Shown here: piece by piece, positions 5,459 through 8,171 of the stretch
How the letters are laid out: the number at the start of each line of letters is the position of its first letter
How positions within the stretch are numbered: the first letter of the stretch is position 1
Origin: an uncultured Clostridia bacterium
GTDB lineage: Bacteria > Bacillota > Clostridia > Christensenellales > CAG-138
Length of the DNA: 8,171 nt
NCBI GenBank assembly: GCA_946183765.1
Contig: CAMHDC010000040.1
Location: forward strand, 1-8,171
Reading direction: 5' to 3'
Notes under the pieces: model-generated
What the model was told of the DNA's origin: nothing
The model's input: the letters and a program-made list of their open reading frames with translations, nothing else
The model's database searches: none
Program-made: the position numbers and the translations under genes

Positions 5459-6183
5459 AATTTGCCATCGTCGGCTGCAACTCCGAGGACGCCATCACCT
5501 TCCCCCACCACACCGAAGTGGTCACCACCCCCTACGGCAACGCCCGGGTCATCCACGCCACGCTCCCCAGCGGCAAGGAGGTGGATTTCCTCACCCGGCA
5601 CAGCGTGTGCCTTCAGGAGGACGCCTATGAGACCAACTTTAGGGCCAACATCTTCGCCCTGTACCTCTGCGGCGTGACCCATATCATCAGCATCTCCGTC
5701 ATGGGCACCTGCGACTACTCCTTCCGGCTGGGCAGCTTTTGCCTGATCTCCGATTTCATCGACTTTACGCGGCTGAGGGAAAGCTCCTTCCGCATGGAGC
5801 ATCGGCTGGTCCGGCACGCGGGCATGGACGACGTGTTCGACGGGCGCATGACCGGGCTTCTGGAGAACATCATCCTGGAGGAGAAGATCCCCTACGAGGG
5901 CCGGGTGAATTACGCCTGCGTGGACGGGCCCCGGTACGAGACCGCCGCCGAGGCGCGGATGATGCGGGCGCTGGACGCCCAGGTCATCGGCATCACGCTG
6001 GTGCCCGAAGCGCCGCTGTGCCGGGAGGTGTGCATCAAGTACGCGTCCATCGGGATCATCGCCCGCTACGCCACGGGCATGGATCAGGACGTGACCGACG
6101 ACGACCTTTTGCGCATCTCCGCCCAGCACAAGGGCCGGGCCCTGGACGTGGCGCTGAAGATGATCGAGAAGTATTCGGAGTGA
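5455..6183 (+). CDS. Divergent MTA phosphorylase/purine nucleoside phosphorylase family protein
   Basis: A 242-residue protein of the MTAP/PNP fold, whose known members split purine nucleosides or methylthioadenosine with phosphate. Recognisable segments are TRHS (47-50), the NFRANIFALYLCGVTHII region (61-78), LISDFIDFTR (97-106) and VDGPRYETAAEARMM (156-170), followed by VPEAPLCREVCIKYASI (183-199). Compared from memory with human MTAP, several active-site positions differ. The phosphate-loop GGTG is GCNS, the Asn-Met base/ribose contact is Gly-Ile, and the T-D-Y-D base-recognition segment is A-R-Y-A. The Arg-His pair is kept. It is also somewhat shorter than classical MTAP. The ATG has GAGGAGGT (5441-5448) six bases upstream and overlaps the holA stop by four bases, so translation is probably coupled. 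The fold is confident; substrate, or even catalysis, is uncertain. Confidence 0.8.
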   Translation: MKFAIVGCNSEDAITFPHHTEVVTTPYGNARVIHATLPSGKEVDFLTRHSVCLQEDAYETNFRANIFALYLCGVTHIISISVMGTCDYSFRLGSFCLISDFIDFTRLRESSFRMEHRLVRHAGMDDVFDGRMTGLLENIILEEKIPYEGRVNYACVDGPRYETAAEARMMRALDAQVIGITLVPEAPLCREVCIKYASIGIIARYATGMDQDVTDDDLLRISAQHKGRALDVALKMIEKYSE

Positions 6184-6189
6184 TCCTTT

Positions 6190-6242
6190 CTCTTTTGCGA
6201 CTTTTTCTTTTCAGGTGAAAAGAAAAAGTCGCCCAAAAAGAA
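6190..6242. repeat. Nested palindromic element, copy 1
   Basis: A near-perfect stem, 6197-6212 with 6217-6232 around AGGT, is built from GCGAC followed by T5-C-T4. Outer arms TCTTTT (6191-6196) and AAAAAGA (6235-6241) extend it after a CC interruption. The same plan, with the same pyrimidine core, recurs at 8108-8161. It lies just after the phosphorylase-family stop. It may stabilise or help end that transcript, although no T-tract follows it on the plus strand. Confidence 0.75.
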
Positions 6243-6266
6243 AAGCCTATGGGTGAGCATAGGCTT
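6233..6266 (-). terminator. Terminator for the leftward membrane protein gene
   Basis: A 9-bp stem (6243-6251 with 6258-6266) and six-base loop are followed, in the leftward direction, by TTCTTTTTGGG. It lies about 85 bases beyond the stop codon of the membrane protein gene. No T-tract follows on the plus strand, so the direction is leftward. Confidence 0.65.
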
Positions 6267-6306
6267 GGCAACGGTCTGTCTTATCGTATATACAGTTCTT
6301 TGGGCT

Positions 6307-6332
6307 GCACCCTTTCTTCCAAGAAAGGGTGC
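6307..6332. repeat. Perfect hairpin near the end of the membrane protein gene
   Basis: GCACCCTTTCTT (6307-6318) is the exact reverse complement of 6321-6332, with only CC between. On the plus strand it is followed by a T-rich stretch (6335-6352), so it may terminate rightward transcription from the phosphorylase-family gene. On the minus strand no T-tract follows. It may also be a dispersed palindrome. Confidence 0.6.
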
Positions 6333-6350
6333 AATCTTTATTCTGTTCTT

Positions 6351-7739
6351 CTATTTATAAAAGATATTCCAATACACCGGCCCCCACATATTGAGCCACA
6401 TGCACAGCAGTATCAGCGCGACCTTCCAGCTCTTGAGCGGCCGGCGGGTGAGGCCCATGGCGGCCAGTATCCCCACGTAGGGGATGAAGTCCATGGCGTA
6501 GCGCATGCCGAACTGGGCGAACCCGTTCCCGTAGTTCATGAGGAAGGGCACCGCGCAGACCGCCGCGGTGGCCAGCAGGAACCAGGTCAGCCTGTCCCGC
6601 CGGTACGGGGCCCGGACGGCGAAATACAGGGCCGGGGACAAATGGGTGAGCGACACCCCCGCCAACGTGGGGATCACGTAGGGGTACTCCCGGGTGAACT
6701 CCGGCCCCAGCAGGAAGATGGAATAGAGGTTGTATTTCACGTGCTTGAGCTGCAGCGGCCCGCCGACCTCCTGCTCCGCGGCCTTGAGATACGCCAGCTG
6801 CTCCTCCTTCGGGAGGGCCTGCATCTGATTGTACCGGTCCCGGAACAGGTCCTTCAGATGGGTCAGGTTGTAGCCCTTGTCCATGATGGTGCCGAAGCGC
6901 ACGTAGTTGTAGAGCATATAGAGCCCGCCCGGAATGGCCGCCCCCAGGCAGAAGAAGAGGAGGGACCTAAGCCGCTTTTCCCGCGGGTACCGCATCAGGA
7001 TGTATCCGAAGAAAAACAGGGCTCCCAGCAGGTTCGGCATCCGGCAGGTGACCGCGCAGGCGTAGAACACGCCGGACAGGAACAGATGGACGTCCTTGCG
7101 CCGGTGCTCCGGCACCGTGAGGAACGCCATGCCCACCAGCAGGAAGAACCAGCTGGACACGTGCCCCAGGAACCAGCCGTGGCCCAGCGCCGCCAGGAAG
7201 CAGTGGACCGTGCCGAAGGTCAGCAGCGCCGCGCACCAAAGCCGCTCCCGCCGGTCCCGGCCGACGCCCATCCGCGTGAAAACCAGATACGCCAAAGCCG
7301 TGTTGGCCGCGCCCAGGCCCAGGGAGAGCCAGGCGATGTTGAACCCGTTGACGCCGAAGAGCGCCACGAAGGGCAGGCACAGGATGGCCGGGCCCGGGGC
7401 GAAATGCATGTACACGTGGCCGCCGAACTCCACCGATTCGAGATACGCCGGCATGCCGTCCACGTACAGGCGGCCGTGGAGCAGCGCGTCGGCCAAGTAG
7501 CTGTAATTGTTATAGAAGACGAAGCTGTGATCGTTCAGCAGGAACAGGACGAGAAAGCTGATGAGAAACAGGGCCAGGCAGGTCCCGCCCTCCCGGGGTC
7601 GCTCCGCCGGCGCCTCCGGATCGAGCTCCGGCGTTTTGGGCGCGCCGATCCGGCTGCAGACCCGATCCAGGCAGAACAGGGCCGCGAGGAACAGGTACAG
7701 CGCGCCCATGGTGCCGAAATATCCGTAGGTAACCGCCAT
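6351..7739 (-). CDS. Polytopic membrane protein, GT-C glycosyltransferase-like
   Basis: A 462-residue integral membrane protein with about 12-13 hydrophobic segments (for example 8-24, 54-69, 114-130, 134-154, 190-208, 258-278, 384-402, 438-456). After the second segment comes NNYSYLADALLHGRLYVDG (77-95), then HFAPGP (112-117). Later come YNYVRFGTIMDKGY (277-290) and FGMRYAMDFIPY (410-421). These resemble the outer loop and late-helix motifs of lipid-linked-sugar glycosyltransferases (GT39/GT-C type), but a clear catalytic Asp pair was not identified, so the sugar transfer role is inferred. The upstream in-frame extension to 7958 is rejected. ATG 7739 has AAAGGAG seven bases upstream (complement of 7747-7753) and a near-consensus promoter 47 bases further up. 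It stands alone, leftward, facing the phosphorylase-family gene. Confidence 0.75.
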   Translation of the reverse strand: MAVTYGYFGTMGALYLFLAALFCLDRVCSRIGAPKTPELDPEAPAERPREGGTCLALFLISFLVLFLLNDHSFVFYNNYSYLADALLHGRLYVDGMPAYLESVEFGGHVYMHFAPGPAILCLPFVALFGVNGFNIAWLSLGLGAANTALAYLVFTRMGVGRDRRERLWCAALLTFGTVHCFLAALGHGWFLGHVSSWFFLLVGMAFLTVPEHRRKDVHLFLSGVFYACAVTCRMPNLLGALFFFGYILMRYPREKRLRSLLFFCLGAAIPGGLYMLYNYVRFGTIMDKGYNLTHLKDLFRDRYNQMQALPKEEQLAYLKAAEQEVGGPLQLKHVKYNLYSIFLLGPEFTREYPYVIPTLAGVSLTHLSPALYFAVRAPYRRDRLTWFLLATAAVCAVPFLMNYGNGFAQFGMRYAMDFIPYVGILAAMGLTRRPLKSWKVALILLCMWLNMWGPVYWNIFYK

Positions 7740-7760
7740 TTTGCCGCTCCTTTCCCCGTG

Positions 7761-7770
7761 TCCTGCAGGA
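7761..7770. repeat. Ten-base palindrome in the leader of the membrane protein gene
   Basis: TCCTGCAGGA is a perfect palindrome between the predicted transcription start (near 7779) and the ribosome binding site. It could be an operator or chance; nothing else supports a function. Confidence 0.25.
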
Positions 7771-7785
7771 TCGCCTGCTTGTGTC

Positions 7786-7814
7786 ATTGTACCCCAAGGC
7801 GCGCCCCCTGTCAA
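7786..7814 (-). promoter_or_regulatory. Sigma-A promoter of the membrane protein gene
   Basis: Reading leftward, a perfect TTGACA (complement of 7809-7814) is separated by 17 bp from TACAAT (complement of 7786-7791), five of six bases of the -10 consensus. Transcription would start near 7779, leaving a leader of about 40 bases before ATG 7739. This supports the shorter start of the gene. Confidence 0.85.
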
Positions 7815-7884
7815 CGCGCCTGGGAAGCCCGCGTCAAAAATGCCCATCTGTCGGGATTTCGCTTTGGATCCCATTTGGGTCCAT

Positions 7885-7893
7885 TTATCCACA
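7885..7893 (+). promoter_or_regulatory. DnaA box 1
   Basis: Perfect TTATCCACA, first of the cluster, about 146 bases upstream of the membrane protein start and outside its promoter. Confidence 0.85.
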
Positions 7894-7908
7894 CTTCGAC
7901 CCGGAAAA

Positions 7909-7917
7909 TTATCCACA
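7909..7917 (+). promoter_or_regulatory. DnaA box 2
   Basis: Perfect TTATCCACA, 24 bases after the start of box 1 and directly adjoining the near-match box at 7918. Confidence 0.85.
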
Positions 7918-7926
7918 TTGTCCACA
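7918..7926 (+). promoter_or_regulatory. DnaA box 3 (one mismatch)
   Basis: TTGTCCACA differs from the consensus at the third base only. It directly adjoins box 2 and probably forms a weaker, cooperative site. Confidence 0.6.
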
Positions 7927-7929
7927 CCC

Positions 7930-7938
7930 TTATCCACA
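7930..7938 (+). promoter_or_regulatory. DnaA box 4
   Basis: Perfect TTATCCACA, 21 bases after the start of box 2 and three bases after the near-match box. Confidence 0.85.
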
Positions 7939-7965
7939 GGACACGCTGATTTCGACATTTTTGCA

Positions 7966-7974
7966 TGTGGATAA
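7966..7974 (-). promoter_or_regulatory. DnaA box 5, inverted
   Basis: TGTGGATAA on the plus strand is a perfect TTATCCACA on the minus strand, facing the four direct boxes. A weaker relative, CGTGGAAAA, follows at 7978-7986. Confidence 0.85.
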
Positions 7975-7995
7975 GGTCGTGGAAAAGGCGTGCGA

Positions 7996-8041
7996 AAGGC
8001 TGCCGCCGGTCCTATGGGCTCGGGACCGGTGCGGCAGCCTT
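7996..8041. repeat. Large GC-rich hairpin beside the DnaA boxes
   Basis: A 10-bp outer stem (7996-8005 with 8032-8041) continues into a 7-bp inner stem (8006-8012 with 8023-8029), with a two-base bulge (8030-8031) and a ten-base loop (8013-8022). No T-tract follows on either strand, so it is not an ordinary terminator. It begins 21 bases after the last perfect DnaA box. Confidence 0.7.
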
Positions 8042-8066
8042 CCGCGGATCATGAGGTCGGGGCATG

Positions 8067-8094
8067 TTGCAGGACAGAGGGGGCCGTCCTGCAA
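8067..8094. repeat. Second hairpin near the window end
   Basis: TTGCAGGAC (8067-8075) is the exact reverse complement of GTCCTGCAA (8086-8094), with a ten-base purine-rich loop. A T-run (8109-8113) follows 14 bases later. It may be part of a structured transcript with the preceding hairpin. Confidence 0.6.
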
Positions 8095-8107
8095 GATTGA
8101 GGATGAT

Positions 8108-8161
8108 CTTTTTCTGTGCCGCTTTTTCTCTTTAGACAAAGAGAAAAAGCGGCGGAAAAAG
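8108..8161. repeat. Nested palindromic element, copy 2
   Basis: A perfect 16-bp stem (8118-8133 with 8138-8153) around AGAC has outer arms CTTTTTC (8108-8114) and GAAAAAG (8155-8161). Its plan matches copy 1 at 6190-6242: a short GC foot, a T5-C-T core, a four-base AG-loop and outer T/A-rich arms. Its 10 flanking bases to the window end show no gene. Confidence 0.75.
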
Positions 8162-8171
8162 AGAAACTCAA

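Larger units (their letters stand above)
7885..7974. other. oriC: DnaA-box cluster, probable replication origin (oriC) segment
   Basis: Four perfect DnaA boxes (TTATCCACA) and one single-mismatch box lie within 90 bp in a gene-free region: three perfect and the near-match on the plus strand, one perfect on the minus strand. A 9-mer repeated at this density is not expected by chance and is the hallmark of bacterial oriC or of the dnaA regulatory region. The Noc-like gene in the same window is consistent with an origin-proximal location. No clear AT-rich unwinding element was seen next to the boxes, and dnaA itself is not in the window, so a DnaA-titrating or DnaA-regulated site remains possible. 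Confidence 0.75.

Noticed and set aside
6265..6294. Promoter-like TTGGCA-18-TATACA followed by the hairpin at 6307-6332, hinting at a very short RNA
   Set aside because: The -10 has only four matches, and a single promoter-like pair in a palindrome-rich gap is weak evidence.
6249..7949. A 566-codon open frame on the plus strand opposite the membrane protein gene
   Set aside because: It is antisense to a well-supported gene. Its translation is rich in H, Q, R, E and P without domains, as expected for the shadow of a GC-rich hydrophobic gene, and no ribosome binding site was seen.
7740..7958. N-terminal extension of the membrane protein across the promoter and DnaA boxes
   Set aside because: The added residues are hydrophilic and unlike a membrane protein start, and they overlap a near-consensus promoter for the shorter form with its own ribosome binding site.
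8098..8107. GAGGATGAT as a possible DnaA-trio unwinding motif
   Set aside because: It is too short and too far from the boxes to distinguish from chance.

Overview
The window looks like chromosomal DNA from a high-GC member of the Clostridia, probably an Oscillospiraceae-type gut anaerobe. This is inferred from strong AGGAGG-type ribosome binding sites, sigma-A-like promoters, a Noc/ParB-type protein, a clostridial 2[4Fe-4S] ferredoxin, a Firmicutes-style sigma/anti-sigma pair and GC-rich codon use. No species can be named from sequence alone.

Layout, left to right. (1) Bases 1-27 hold the first nine codons of a leftward gene resembling thpR. (2) Bases 81-2052 are a rightward operon: an ECF-type sigma factor and a single-pass membrane protein that is probably its anti-sigma/sensor. 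It is preceded by a sigma-A-like promoter and a possible ECF self-promoter, and closed by a strong terminator. (3) Bases 2105-3395 run leftward: a ferredoxin with a strong promoter and its own terminator, then an exported L,D-transpeptidase with a Pro/Thr-rich stalk. The terminator lies between the two genes and leaves no room for a separate promoter. (4) Bases 3577-6183 run rightward: a Noc/ParB-like nucleoid protein, the DNA polymerase III delta subunit (holA), and an unusual member of the MTA phosphorylase/purine nucleoside phosphorylase family whose start codon overlaps the holA stop. (5) Bases 6184-6350 contain three palindromes between converging genes. (6) Bases 6351-7739 encode a leftward polytopic membrane protein resembling GT-C glycosyltransferases, with a near-consensus promoter. 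(7) Bases 7740-8171 contain no gene. They hold four perfect DnaA boxes plus one near-match within 90 bp, then two long hairpins and a second copy of a palindrome type also seen at 6190-6242.

The DnaA-box cluster, together with a Noc-like gene about 3.5 kb away, suggests that the right end is at or next to the chromosomal origin, with dnaA possibly just outside the window. The most interesting items are the origin-like cluster and its adjacent hairpins, the phosphorylase-family protein with replaced active-site residues in an operon with a replication gene, the repeated nested palindrome, and the odd start of holA. No mobile element, CRISPR array, tRNA or rRNA was seen.
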